Of a DNA stretch of 64,000 nucleotides, positions 47,226 to 58,094 are shown in pieces. The position numbers were made by a program, and so were the translations under genes. A model generated the notes under the pieces. The model saw only the letters and a list, made by a program, of their open reading frames with translations, did no database searches and had not been told where the DNA came from. Source of the stretch: Cerioporus squamosus (Eukaryota > Basidiomycota > Agaricomycetes > Polyporales > Polyporaceae); assembly GCA_022592435.1 (NCBI GenBank), contig JABYQS010000096.1, positions 92,743 through 156,742 of the forward strand, written 5' to 3'. Position 1 is the first letter of the stretch. Every line of letters starts with the position of its first letter.

Positions 47226-48086
47226 TCATTTCGCCCATTCGTATCTCAACCATAGGTGTAGCTTGAGCACGCCGTCGAGTCCCTGCCTTGGCTCCTCGCG
47301 CTTTACTCTTGTCTCCATCACCTTCCAGGGCCTTCCCGCGCCGCTCTCAGCCTGCCCGGCCCGCGGCTCCAGCCCGCACTCCTCCGCTCCGCACGTCTCC
47401 TGACCATACGGCGCTCCGTTTCCGCTCCATCTCCGGCTCCCATCCCGCTCCTTGTCTTCCCGCCGCGCCAAGAAAACGCGCCGGTCCACAGAGCCATTTA
47501 GTCCTCCGTGTTCGTCCAGGAGGTCCAGGCGTCCGTCCTTCCCGCGTACGCCGCAAGGTCTCTGCCGCCCGAGGTGCGCGACGCACTCCGGTGGTATCTC
47601 CTCCAGTGTCCATCCATGCCTGCTTGGTATTTCCGGTAGTCGTTCGCTCTGTACTGTCTCTCCCGGCGCATGGATGATGTCCAGCTCCACACTCCTTATC
47701 GCATTTCCACGGCATAGATTCCGTATGGTCACCTTCGCCCATCCCTCCTCCATCGCCGTTATCTCCTCCACGATCCCTGCAATGTGCGGATCGTACGCCT
47801 TGTGGTCGCGTAGGATCGCCCCAGGCGTTGTCGGCGCGAAACGCGGCATTGCAAAAATTCTGGCACGTTTCCCCACCACCAGAGGTTGCGACGGCTTCAC
47901 ATGCGTCTTGTAGACATGTACCATCTCATCCCTGCCCTCCTCGTGGCTATGCACCTTCCTACAGTCCTTCCACCACGCCAAGGCCCATGCCTCTGTTTGT
48001 TGTATGTCTCCAGGTGGCTGGTTGGTGTCCTTTCGCTGCGACCGCGAATCACACGAAATGTACTCCCGATTTCCTCCGTTGGTCAT
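47226..48086 (-). CDS. Unknown open frame in the 5' part of the retrotransposon
   Basis: From ATG 48086 the frame runs 286 residues (MTNGGNREYISCDSRSQ, then KRARIFAMPRFAPTTPGA, IAGIVEEITAMEEGWAKVTI) to a stop at 47226. It lies just inside the 5' end of the element. I recognise no domain. The middle part has mixed hydrophobic and charged residues like a folded protein, while the last 90 residues are Arg/Gly/Glu-rich and may be chance. Such an extra ORF upstream of ORF1 is not usual in Tad1-type elements. It could be an additional element protein, an N-terminal piece of ORF1 split off by a frameshift, or noncoding leader. Confidence 0.4.
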   Translation of the reverse strand: MTNGGNREYISCDSRSQRKDTNQPPGDIQQTEAWALAWWKDCRKVHSHEEGRDEMVHVYKTHVKPSQPLVVGKRARIFAMPRFAPTTPGAILRDHKAYDPHIAGIVEEITAMEEGWAKVTIRNLCRGNAIRSVELDIIHAPGETVQSERLPEIPSRHGWTLEEIPPECVAHLGRQRPCGVRGKDGRLDLLDEHGGLNGSVDRRVFLARREDKERDGSRRWSGNGAPYGQETCGAEECGLEPRAGQAESGAGRPWKVMETRVKREEPRQGLDGVLKLHLWLRYEWAK

Positions 48087-48796
48087 GGATGGTGTGTGGA
48101 GTGGTAGGGGGGGGACAGCGTATTTGCTGAGAGTGAGAGAGGTGGTAGTGGTGTGGACGTGGCATGGTTTCAGAGGTCTCTCCAGGCATAAATAGTAGTG
48201 AGCGTAATCGGCTCCGTACACGGCATTTTGCAAGCGAATGATAGTCGGTGGGCGGGCCAAGGGGGGCAGTCTCTCTCTCGTCTGAGCTTTTATTGTCTGC
48301 GTGACCCTCTCTGTCTTCCAGAGGCTTAGCTCTGTGAGTGCTTCCGCCAGAATTCCGTAGGGCGTCTATTGTGTCATTCGTATGACGTGTGCGTTTTGCA
48401 GATCCGGGCGCTTGACTATCACGCTGGCAGGGAGCAGCATCTCGCGGGCCGTGGAGAGATGCTCTCCGTGGCCACTCTTGCCTACACGTACTCTCGTTGG
48501 CAGAGTAGTGGTAGCTGGGCTAGTCCCTATACATGCTCGGGCATGCAGAGTGCCTGCGGGTCGCCATGTATCTACAGGTGTCCAGCATTCGGCATTGTGG
48601 GCATGGCCTCACAGCGTGCATTCAAACATTCGTTCGTTCTGCGACGTCTCAGGGCACATCGGAAATGCTGCTTCGCAGTTTTGGGTATTTCTCATTCATC
48701 TAGTATGCATAGAGTCCACACGTTCTGGCCGCTCCAAGAGCCAGAGACCGTGGGAAAAGACCAGCTGGTGGTGGTCATAGGAAGAGGAGCGCGCGT

Positions 48797-48810
48797 CTCT
48801 CTTCCAAATC
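48797..48810. repeat. Target-site duplication, right copy
   Basis: CTCTCTTCCAAATC, identical to 37657-37670, marking the 5' boundary of the retrotransposon. Confidence 0.85.
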
Positions 48811-49496
48811 TTCGGGCGGCCTCGTTTATACTGAACCTTGGCGGCAACCCTACAAGCCACTAGACGTGTGGCGTAAAGATCATGCTCATCCTTCCCACTC
48901 GTACGTGCCATTGAGATATACAGGATCTAGGGAACGGTGCCAGTGGGATGTCGTGCACACGGCCCCCTTTTCCACATCGTCCGCTGAAGGCGCTCCGCTC
49001 CCGATCACGGAAAGCGGTGGACCACCAGTGGCAGTGGCTGCACTTCGAGCTAACGATTGCTATTCACGAGCATACTGTACGTGGCTGACTATACTTGAGG
49101 GAAGATAGACGATATCTCGGCGCTCTTGGGGACTTCCAAGCGTCAGAGCCGAGGGTACTGGATTTGGCGAAGCTATTGAACGGCATCGATCTGAGGACAA
49201 GCCTCCGACGGCGACGACCCAGTCATGTGGCGAACGTGGTCATGCTAACTACTCCGCTTGCATCATTGCTTTTCCTCCGGCTGTGTCGCCATATAAACCG
49301 TACGACCATGGCTTCCCAAGGCCGTGTTCTCAGGCCAGCTTCTTCCCCACAATCCTTGACATACCGAAGGCTGTCATAACTTATCCACATTGACAGCCCG
49401 TCAGAGTATGTTCAACGAGGAACTCGCCCTCTCCATCCTAATATATACGGCCCCTCTCCCAGGTCCCTCCTTCTCCTAGTGGCCTTTTGAACCACC
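48811..49496. other. Gene-free stretch right of the retrotransposon
   Basis: About 690 bp without a supportable gene. Before the insertion this DNA continued the sequence 5' of tRNA-Thr. The last 60 bp form the promoter of the DUF2235 gene. Confidence 0.5.
49442..49448 (+). promoter_or_regulatory. TATA-like box of the DUF2235 gene
   Basis: TATATAC lies 55 bp before the ATG at 49497, a usual place for a core promoter in this kind of genome. Confidence 0.5.
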
Positions 49497-51792
49497 ATGG
49501 CTTCTACAGCTACCACATCCCCCATCTCGACCAACCTGCAGCCGGTGGATTCGACGACGGGCAGCACCCCAGAGCGGACACCGCGTACCCTCATTCTCTG
49601 CTTTGACGGTACCTCCAACCAGTTCGATGGCGATGTGAGGTTTCACTTTTCCGTACCCGACATTTTCCCGCATGTTCGCTGACACACTTACCGAGCAGAA
49701 CACAAACGTAGTCAAGTTCTACTCCTTGCTCAAGAAGGACGACGACTTTGACCAGCAGCTTTGCTACTACCAGGTGGGTCGAGGGCAATGCCTGCCGTCT
49801 CATGGCGGGATGCATGCAATCCACATTGGTCGGGACCAGTCGCCCCTAACGTGGGCTTACGATCGTCTTCTCCGCAGCCTGGGGTAGGCACGTACTTCAA
49901 TCCCGGTGTGGTTTCTCCGGTCTTCCAGTGGTGTGCGAAGATTCTCGACGAAGCATTCGCATGGTTCGTTGACTGCGCGCTGATGCAGTGTCGTGCGTGC
50001 ATACTGACGTATCATTGCAGGTATCTCGACGAGCACGTTCGTGGAGGCTACCAGTTCTTGATGCAGAACTATGTGGCCGGCGACAAGATATGTATCTTCG
50101 GTACGCGTCTTGCCCCCGTATGCAGGTGACGTATGCACTGAATGTCTCATTGAAGGGTTCTCGCGCGGTGCCTATACTGCAAGAGCCTTGGCGGGGATGC
50201 TTCACAAGGTGCGCAGCGTCACGGGATGGTGTACTTGGCAGCGTGTCGTCCAAATGTCGGCTGTCTTTCTAACTCAGAACGGCCTCTTCACAGATCGGAC
50301 TGCTTCCCAGAGACAATCCAGAGCAGGTCCCGTTCGCGTACAAACTCTACAAGAAAACAGACGCCGACAGTCTCGCCCTTGCTGCTGGGTTCAAGCAGAC
50401 CTTCTGCCGGGACGTACTGATCGAGTTCGTCGGCGTCTGGTGAGACAGAGATCCATCCGGTGGACGACAAAAAGCTCACAGTTGTGATAAGGGAGACTGT
50501 CGCGAGCGTGGGCGTGATCATGGGGCGCACGCTCCCGTTCGTCACCGGGAACACGACCATCAAGACGTTCCGACATGCCCTCGCCCTGGATGAGGTATGC
50601 GCGTCTCTGTGTATCACCGCCAGCGTCCCTGCTGACGAGTCTGGCAGCACCGCGTCAAGTTCCTGCCGAACCTCTATCACCGAGCGACCCCGGACGAGCA
50701 GTCAGCTATCAAGACGCCGACTGTGAAGGCAGGCGACAGTCTGGACACCCGGGCCGCATCCGAGACGGTCGCAGATGCACTGGCGAAGGGGGATACTGCG
50801 GTCAAGCGTCCGACTGTAGCAATGCGGAGGCAGAAGTCGCTCGGTTCCTGGATGCGCAGATGGCCTTCGAGGAATCGGCAGAACCCGGCTACGATGTCCA
50901 TGCCGAAGGTCAAGCAGGAGAACGTTGACCTTGAAGCAGGGGGCAACACGGAGTCGTCCAACGCGTCAGCTTCTTCAAGCGCTGCGAGCGGGTCCGACGA
51001 TGAGATCGCTGGAGGCACGGACGTGCTAGAGGTCTGGTTCACTGGGTGTCATAGCGGTTAGTGCTTCCAGTGCTGTTCAGGTCCATCGTCGTATTTGCTG
51101 AGCTCCTTTAACAGACGTCGGAGGAGGTGCTGTGACCGACGACACGAAGATCAGCCTCTCTGACATCACCCTACGCTGGATGGTACGGGAGGTTGTTCTG
51201 GCACAGTGTGGCATCGCCTTCGACCAGGCTGCCCTGGTGCGCGCAAAGATTCCTGACGCCATATTCACGGGCACAGGAATGCTCCTGTCCAAGGCTGCCC
51301 TGACTACTCGAGAAGGCGCAACTCTCGCGGCCAAGGACGGCAGCCTTCCCTCTCAAAGCGATCCTGCGACCCCAGGAACGGGCCCGCAGCCGCAGGACCC
51401 CGCTGCTGACCCGTCGAGTGGTTCGGGTTCGGGATCCGACAGCGACCCGCTCGGCGTGGGCGGCGCTGCGCTTCAGCCGATACACGACGAGCTGCAGCTA
51501 ACAAAGTCGTGGTGGCTGCTCGAGATCCTCCCGCTTACGTACCAGTACCAGGATGCGAACGGGAAGTGGGTGACGAAGTGGTGGTGCGTCTTCTCCTCTT
51601 TCTCCTTTCTGTCCCGATACGTCCTGACCTTTCATGCCTCTCGTGACCAGGATACACCTTGGACGTGGACGGGAGATCCAAGAAAACAAGCCGAAGTTCC
51701 ATGTGACGGTCAAGGAGCGCATGCAGGACCAGAATTCGAAGTATGCTCCCCGCGCGAAGTGGACGACCGGCACGGAGACGTACGTGGAGTGA
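49497..51792 (+). CDS. DUF2235 / T6SS Tle1-like alpha/beta hydrolase
   Basis: ATG at 49497 (MASTATTSPISTNLQP). Exon 1 ends TLILCFDGTSNQFDGD; then NTNVVKFYSLLKKD, PGVGTYFNPGVVSPVFQW, the lipase-type nucleophile motif GFSRGAYTARALAGML at about 50155-50205, VASVGVIMG and, after a long acidic Ser-rich insertion, WFTGCHSDVGGG (metal or acid site), SLSDITLRWMVREV, a further Ser/Gly/Asp-rich insertion, WWLLEILPLTYQYQD, and the last exon ending TYVE at TGA 51792. This is the DUF2235 family, related to bacterial type VI lipase effectors; basidiomycetes carry many copies with unknown substrates. Two low-complexity insertions (about 50740-50990 and 51320-51470) are larger than the core needs. About nine introns. 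No signal peptide. Confidence 0.85.
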
Positions 51793-52589
51793 TTCGGTCT
51801 CGCCTCCCAGCCCTCTATATCCCTATCCATTATACCCCTACACCTCGGGTCTCTTGTCCATTCTCTATTACCTCCTACATACTACCTCCCGTTACCTCCG
51901 AACACCGTGGGTCTCGGAAATGGTCTGTTCTCTTGAATCTGCAAATAAGTAAACATACGGATACCCTGACTAACGACCTGTCACGAACCCTCACGATTAG
52001 CATGATGTTATCTCAATGCTCGACCATCATAGGATCACGCTGGTGTATACGTAGGTCAATGGGATGGCAAGCCGACGCTGCCGCGGAGGGTCGGGACAGT
52101 GAGCGTCTATGTGAGAACGACGTCGGGCCGAGTACATCCAGCAATAGCTTCTTCCCGTACCACCACTGCTAGTTGGAACTTGGCACTAACATGTCGTACG
52201 CAAACCTTGCACATGCGCAGCCGACCGTGCACTGTTGCAATACCGGTATGAGACTATGTCAGGAACCTAAGTGATGGTGAGCTACCCTGTTCTGAGGCTG
52301 TTCGGTCTGAGCACCTTGACGACGCTTCTTTGTTGTTGTTGTCTTCTGACTCCCTCTCGATTAGAGAACAAGAGCCAAGGCCAGAGGCTTCCTAGGCTCA
52401 CAAGAAGCACCATACACCACTATCAGGTGCCTTCGCCATGGCCTTGCGTTCTTGTTCTTCCCTGGCATTATCAGGTCGCAGCAGTATATGGGCCGGGAAC
52501 GAAGCGCGCCGGCGTCATATATCTGTGGGCGGTCCCCAGTGCCTCCTGGTCGCCTCATCCTTTCCCGACGACGTTACTCCGCCACAACT
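51793..52589. other. Gene-free stretch between DUF2235 and FunK1 genes
   Basis: Nearly 800 bp with only short, motif-free open frames. A pyrimidine-rich run with TATATCCC-like text (51815-51910) follows the DUF2235 stop, probably its 3' end. A CATATATC box near 52516 may serve the kinase gene. Confidence 0.45.
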
Positions 52590-55500
52590 ATGGCCATTGA
52601 GCAACCTGCTGCCTCGCCTCCCAACCACTATGCCTACGATGTCCCAGTGGCCGTAGACCAGAGCATTGAGTCTCTGTACTATAGCGAGGAAGCGCTCCTC
52701 CACAATGCCAAGGCATCGCAAGGGTTCATAGTGGGCCCTATGCCCGTAGCCGACTTCCTCCGCCGTTTCCTCAAGGTAGATGGCCTCGATGATATCAGGA
52801 ACTTTGTCCGTGGCAGGAGGCTTTTCGAGCGAGTGCGTGACTCTCCCAAAGGCGTCCCCGCCGAAAGTATACACGAACCGCTGGTGCGCCAACAGATCTA
52901 TACATGTTTGCGGTAGGCTCTGCTGACCGTATTCTCAGCTCAAGGCACTGAACAGCGACGATGTCTGTCCCGGATTCGTGTTCCGCCACGCGTCTGGCCC
53001 GCCTTCCGCCGCAAGGAAGCTAGGCAGGACAAAGCCGCAGATATGTTGCTACACGGCGGAGCATCTCGAAGCAGTCGAGGGAGCTTCTGCAACCTCTCGC
53101 CCCGAGCTTGGCTACGCCGAGCTCTTCATCGACATCGGCGACACCGAGCCCTACGTGGACTACTTCCAGGATTCTCCGCGAGAGAGCTTGCTGCCCCGCA
53201 ATTCGCAGGAATTCCTGCACCGCCTGACCAGCGACGAGGTGGTCAAAGACAAGCTCGACACGGCGTGGGGCCAACACATCTCCTTCGTGACGGAGGTGTT
53301 CGCGCGGCAGCATCGAGTCTTCTTCTTCAGCGTGGCAATCTCTGGCCATCACGCCCGTCTCTTCCGCTGGGACCGTGCGGGCTGCGTCGTCACGGAGAGG
53401 TTCGACATCCGTATCCATCCCGAGCCGCTGTGCGATTTCTTTCGACGGTTTTCCAAGATGTCTAACATCGGACGGGGTCACGACGCCACAGTCGGGGCCG
53501 CTACCGCAGAGGAAGAGGCCGCGTTCCGCGAAGCTATCACTCAGCACGTCAAGGCTCAACTGGGGGGAGAGGGCGCAGAGCTCGAGAAGGCTGTCGCGGA
53601 GCATTATTTGCCAGGGCGGGTCTCCGCGATGCATGTCCTAGAGCAAGGCACGCTGGCAAGACCGGAAACGATCTGCCGATACCTTGTCTCTCGTCCCGTC
53701 ATCTCGCCTCTGTTCCTGGACGGCAGGGGCACGCGGGGCTTCTGGGCGGTTGACGCGTCTACTAACCAGGTGACGTTACTGAAAGACACCTGGCGCTTCA
53801 CCGGCTCTCCTCTGGAAGGGGACGTGCTCGAGGAGATGAATGCCAAGGGCGTACGCAACGTGCCTTCGTTGGTGTGCCACGGCGAGGTACCGGACGTCCT
53901 TCCAGTTGACCGTAAGAGGCGGTTCGAATGTGAGTTGCACCTTGCGAGTGTTTGTATCCAGCCTTCCAGCCTTGCTGAGGGTTGTGCGCTGCAGTCCAGG
54001 AGATCCAGTGCACGCAGACCGACGAGTACTGCCAAGATTCGTGGACGTGCCTGGTGAAGGGGAAGGCCGTTTCTGTACCCAAGCTGGTTCATTATCGAGT
54101 CGTTCTCGGTACCGTCGGATACTCTTTGAAAAACCTGAGAGGGACGGAGGAGCTTCTTCATGCAACGTTCGATGTGCTCCAAGGTCTGTCTCACTGTCGT
54201 TTGACTCATTGTTCTCGCGACTCACTCTTTGACAGCCATGGCTGATGCGCGGAACAAGGTTTCACGAATACACCGGGACCTCAGCATGGGCAACATCTTG
54301 CTGGTTGCCGAAGAGGGTCGAACCTCGAGAAGGGGCTATCTCATTGACTGGGATGCATCCTGCGAGGCCGACGACACCGGCGCCTCCGTCCACAAAGATC
54401 GTCCTGTGAGTCCCAGTCTCTGGATGTCCCAATCTCACAACAGCTCATGACCCTCGCGCATTCTTGAAGGGAACCTGGGAGTACATGTCCCTTGCAGTGA
54501 TGGACCGCGACGGTGCGAACGAAGATCACAGGCAGACCCTCGAGGACGACATGGAGTATCTCCTCTACGTCATCATCCACTGCGGCCTGCTCTGGCTGCC
54601 TCATGACCTCTCCGACTCTGAGCTGGACGCGACCATCACCATGTTCTTCACCTCCCGCAACGTATCCCTGAATGACACCGAAGCCATGCGCCAAGAAGCC
54701 AAGGCGCGCGGAATTCGGCCCATGGAGATCGGTTGTGGGCTCAAGGACTGGCTCTTCGATCTGTTGGACCACTTCTCAGGGTTCGAACCTCCAGAAGGCG
54801 AGGGCGAGGATGGTGCACCGCCAGCAGAAGGGAAAGGGAACGAGGAGCCGCCCAAAAACACACAGGAGTGGACCATCGAGAACCTGGAGAAGTTCTGGGA
54901 GGAGTTCCTGCGGACGCATACACTCGGGTGGGACGACCGGGTCGTTCACAACCATCCTCGTGCGATCGGACTCGGCCCTGCCGCCGAGGACGCGGAGTGC
55001 TCCAAGCTCAAGACTGCTGCTGCAGGCCCGAGTGATTCATCAACGCCGTCTGCGTCAGGCCTCGCCAAGGGGAAGCGCCGTGCGGAGGAACCGGGCTCTG
55101 CAGGCGGTCCTGACGCGCCTGCGCAGCCGGACCAGAAGCGGGCACGACTCGACGATGGTCTTTCGTCGTCTGCGCTTGCTTTTCTAGCGACTTTAAGCTC
55201 TTCATCGCCCTCTAGCGCACCTCTGGGGAAACAGGCCGAGCTCAAGGCCGAGGATGAGTCGGAACACTCCAATACTGAACCCGGCGTGCCGTTTACGAAA
55301 CATGGGCACAGAAGGATCCCAATCGACGATCTCATTCCCCGTCTGCGGCACTCCCGCGCGGTGCTGGGAAAGCGCGCCGCAGGACAGCGAGAGGAGGCTC
55401 CCGAGCCACTGCCTGAATCGGGCCCGTCAGCAGAGCGGGAGCAGAAGCGGTTCCGACTCGACGGGGAGATCAAGAGCGGGGCAGCGGTCGCCTCGTCCTT

Positions 55501-55624
55501 GGTGAATACTCCTTCTCATTCGTCTCTCGCGTCTCCAGCTGATGAGCGGCGAGCAGGGGCGAGCCTGATTTCGGATCCAGATTCAGGCTCTGGTCGCATA
55601 GTGCGCTATGTGTTGGTCCAGTGA
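52590..55624 (+). CDS. FunK1-family fungal protein kinase
   Basis: ATG at 52590 (MAIEQPAASPPNHYAYDVP). Two long exons carry the N-terminal FunK1 region: LGYAELFIDIGD, VFARQHRVFFFSVAISG, LFRWDRAGCVVTERFDI and PLCDFFRRFS. The kinase core follows: VKGKAVSVPKLVHYRVVLG, then HRDLSMGNILLV (catalytic loop with Asp and Asn), YLIDWDAS in place of the usual DFG, and GTWEYMSLAVM, the activation-segment end. DWD instead of DFG is normal for this family. The last exon adds a 240-residue tail rich in Ser, Glu and Pro with a repeated unit (QKRARLDDG and QKRFRLDGE). Stop TGA at 55624. FunK1 kinases are an expanded group in multicellular basidiomycetes, linked by others to fruiting. Substrates are unknown. 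A decayed copy of its 3' end lies at 57700-57950. Confidence 0.9.
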
Positions 55625-56071
55625 ACGGCTGGCGCGGGTCCCTCCGAACGCTTTGTACTACGTCTTTGATACCATCTGTATCGCATCTGCGGCCTGCCAT
55701 CAAGACTCGTGTATTATAATTGTACATACACCGTGGAAAGTAGCTGTACATAGTCGTACGGTATCCTGCGGTGTCCCGTCGCGCAGCACTGACAGGTCGA
55801 TACAGTTCGACTCGGCTGAACATATTGTGATGGATCTGCAGACTAGTCCCGCGCGTACGGCGGCTTGACACATGCATCTGAACTGCAGAGATCATGTCGG
55901 TCAGAACATTGCCTACTGTATGCATAAGATAGACATCCTACCCCCGTGGATTCCTCGGATGCTCGCGAGCACGTTTCGCATACTGCAAGCGAGACCTGGC
56001 GAAGGCTTGCACGTCAGCGCGCAGCTATGCTGCAAGCGCTGCGTCAATGTCCCCATCAAACGGAGGAAAAC
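55625..56071. other. Gene-free stretch after FunK1, duplicated downstream
   Basis: About 450 bp. Its first 260 bp (3' untranslated region of the kinase gene) show clear but patchy similarity to 57780-57940. No coding region was seen. Confidence 0.5.
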
Positions 56072-57382
56072 TCAAGGGCAGGACCACCTCGTCCGAGCAA
56101 CCTCAAGTCGCAGCTGGCGCTTTGCGTTGACCACGCCGAGCAGCCGGGCGCAGGCGTAACATGACCAAGGGAAAGGGAGAGGTCGCGAGGTGTGGGTATA
56201 CCGTAATGTCGTTGCTTGTGATGTAATGTACGAAGACGGCTTCAGGATGAGATCGGGTGTCGCACTGCTCCCCTGCTCGCATGCTTTCGAGGCGTGTAAC
56301 CCCCTTTCGATGACTGCGATGCGGTCGTCGTGGGACATCTCCGGGCAGACAGCCTTGAGTGCGGCCTCCAAGTCGTCTGCGGGAGGAAGCGAAGGTGTAA
56401 TAGGCAGGGACGGTGGCGGAGAGATCCACGTAGCCGACTTCGGCAACATCGCCCGCAGAAAGGTCGCGTTTCGTGCGATGCGCATGAGGGTAGCGCACAG
56501 ATCTTCCGGACAAAAGTCAGGCGCAGCGAGTACTCTGTGACGCGTTGCGATCAGCGAAACAGTGCAGATGCTTCGGTCAACAACGTACCGATGCCCCGGA
56601 GGACAGGAACTAACTCCTCGTCCTCTACGCGCGCAAGGACCACCATACCGCGGTCATAGATGGTGAGGTGGTACTCGCTCGTGCGCACGGTGGAGAGCAA
56701 ACTACGCAAAGCTTGACATAGCCTATCCAGTCGTGGCACGACGGAGCGCTTCGCCGCTCTGCTCTCTGCCAGTGGTTCGTCGTCAATGGAGTCGTCTTCA
56801 CCATACGGGAGCCATCCTCCCAAGCTGTCCTCCCCAACCTCGCCGCCGGGTGAATCCCGTGCCTCCTTGATTGCAGCTTCGAGGAGCAACAACGCCTTCT
56901 CACCCTCGTCGACAACGAGATTGCGAGTGGCGGCATAGCACATGCGATACGCGGTCTTGATGAACTTGGCTTCGTCTCGACTCCCGCTGAGCCGTCTGTC
57001 CTCCACTTTGACCGGATTCTGCAAGGGGCCGGAGCACTGCCAGGCAGCAACTACCCGCCTCTTGCAAGTGGACAGTAGCGGGACGAGTAAGGGCCACATA
57101 GAGTCGATCCATGGCATCCGAGAGGGAGACACAAACAGACGAGCAGTCAGGATGCAACGTGCACAGCGCAGCGAACGCCTCGAGGAACATCTTCTGCCAT
57201 GGGGGATATCCAGTACGTTGAGCGATGCTGTAGCTTAGCTCTTCGTCGAACTCTCAAGGCATGTCGTGCAGCTTGGACAACGCATTGAGCGGTGCAAATA
57301 GATACGCCAGAGAAAGGAGTTGAGGGGTGGTCGGCGTGGGCGTGCCCGGCAGGAGTGGTGGACCAGATGAATCATCAGACAT
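56072..57382 (-). pseudogene. Unrecognised gene with premature TGA
   Basis: ATG at 57382 gives MSDDSSGPPLLPGTPTPTTP, then LLSLAYLFAPLNALSKLHDM, an in-frame TGA at 57254-57256, and continues EFDEELSYSIAQRTGYPPW and MFLEAFAALCTLHPDCSSV in the same frame. After an intron ending TTGCAG come EDRRLSGSRDEAKFIKTAYR, VDEGEKALLLLEAAIKEA and LTIYDRGMVVLARVEDEELV. A second intron (about 56515-56570) leads to CPEDLCATLMRIARNATFLR and PEMSHDDRIAVIERGLHASK, with the last stop at 56072 or earlier. The text looks like a helical protein conserved across introns, but I do not recognise it. The TGA sits where CGA would code Arg, so one C-to-T change could explain it. It lies between the FunK1 gene and the FunK1 remnant. 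Confidence 0.5.
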
Positions 57383-57699
57383 GTCGGAAACTTGAGGAGG
57401 TCGAGAACGTTGGGAAGAAAGGCATCGCGACGAGACGAGCCATGTCAGGAAACAAGTACTTGCATCTGCTCCGAGCGACGTTCAGGAGGAGACAGAGTCA
57501 ACGTCTCGCTAGCGCCCTTGCCAATATGGCAGCGCTCGGGCGCCTGCTTGAATTCACCAGCTCAAGCTTGGCTCAAGCGGCGGCCACCATCATCATGCTC
57601 TCTGTGTCTGCCCTCCGACTTACCGGGCAACGCATACGTGCCTGGGTAGAGATCAGGACGGCTGGCGAACGGGCTCGGTGCGAGGAAGACCAAGCGGGA

Positions 57700-57950
57700 G
57701 GTTGCGGTCCAGGTGAGCGGCGAGCTGACCTCAAGAGTCAGGCTCGGGTCGCATATTGCGTATACACTGATCCAGCGACCGGCTGAAGCTACTCGATATC
57801 ATGTGTATCGCATTGTGTGGCCTGCATGTAGGACCCGTGTATGCAGTAGTATAATCGTACATCATTCGCCTAAGAAGTAGTCGTGTGTGCTCGTGAGTGT
57901 CGTGAGATGTCGTATCGCGCGATAATGTTATGGATGCCCACTAGCTGGCA
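57700..57950 (+). pseudogene. Remnant of a FunK1 gene 3' end
   Basis: Text such as TGAGCGGCGAGC, TCAGGCTC..GGTCGCAT..TGCG, GATCCAG..ACGGCTG-like and TGTATCGCAT..GGCCTGC follows in the same order as the end and 3' untranslated region of the kinase gene at 55540-55840. The reading frame ends at about the same place (stop 57783-57786). The kinase domain itself is missing, so this is a truncated duplicate. Confidence 0.6.
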
Positions 57951-58094
57951 GGCAAGTCTTGATACAAGGAGAAGAAACTTGGAGGCGATGCCAGGAGCTT
58001 GAAGGTCGAAGGAGGCGCTGGCAATATGTATGAAGGCGAGGACGAAACGCGGGCGAGAGCAATCAGGGTGGACTTGCACCCTCGCTCGCCGCTC

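Larger units (their letters stand above)
37671..48796 (-). mobile_element. Non-LTR retrotransposon (LINE, Tad1-like domain order), 11.1 kb
   Basis: The element is read from 48796 down to 37671. Its 3' end is a 17-nt A tail (T-run 37671-37687 on the plus strand), and it is bounded by 14-bp direct repeats, as expected from target-primed reverse transcription. It codes, in order, an unknown 5' open frame (47226-48086), a broken Gag-like ORF1 with a CCHC knuckle (43574-46330) and an intact ORF2 with endonuclease, reverse transcriptase, RNase H and CCHC regions (37917-42917). No long terminal repeats were found. The 11.1-kb length is greater than the roughly 7 kb usual for Tad1 elements, because more than 5 kb precede ORF2. 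The element points toward the tRNA-Thr gene. Complete ends and an intact ORF2 suggest fairly recent insertion; family naming is inference from domain order. Confidence 0.88.

Noticed and set aside
46537..47403. 288-codon open frame on the plus strand
   Set aside because: It lies inside the retrotransposon on the opposite strand, with no motif; it is probably a by-product of high GC content.
37671..48796. LTR retrotransposon or DNA transposon as the identity of the large element
   Set aside because: No terminal direct or inverted repeats; instead an A tail, target-site duplication and an APE-type endonuclease before the reverse transcriptase.
48369..48863. 164-codon open frame on the plus strand
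   Set aside because: It crosses the element's 5' boundary and right target-site duplication, so it cannot be an ancestral gene, and has no motif.
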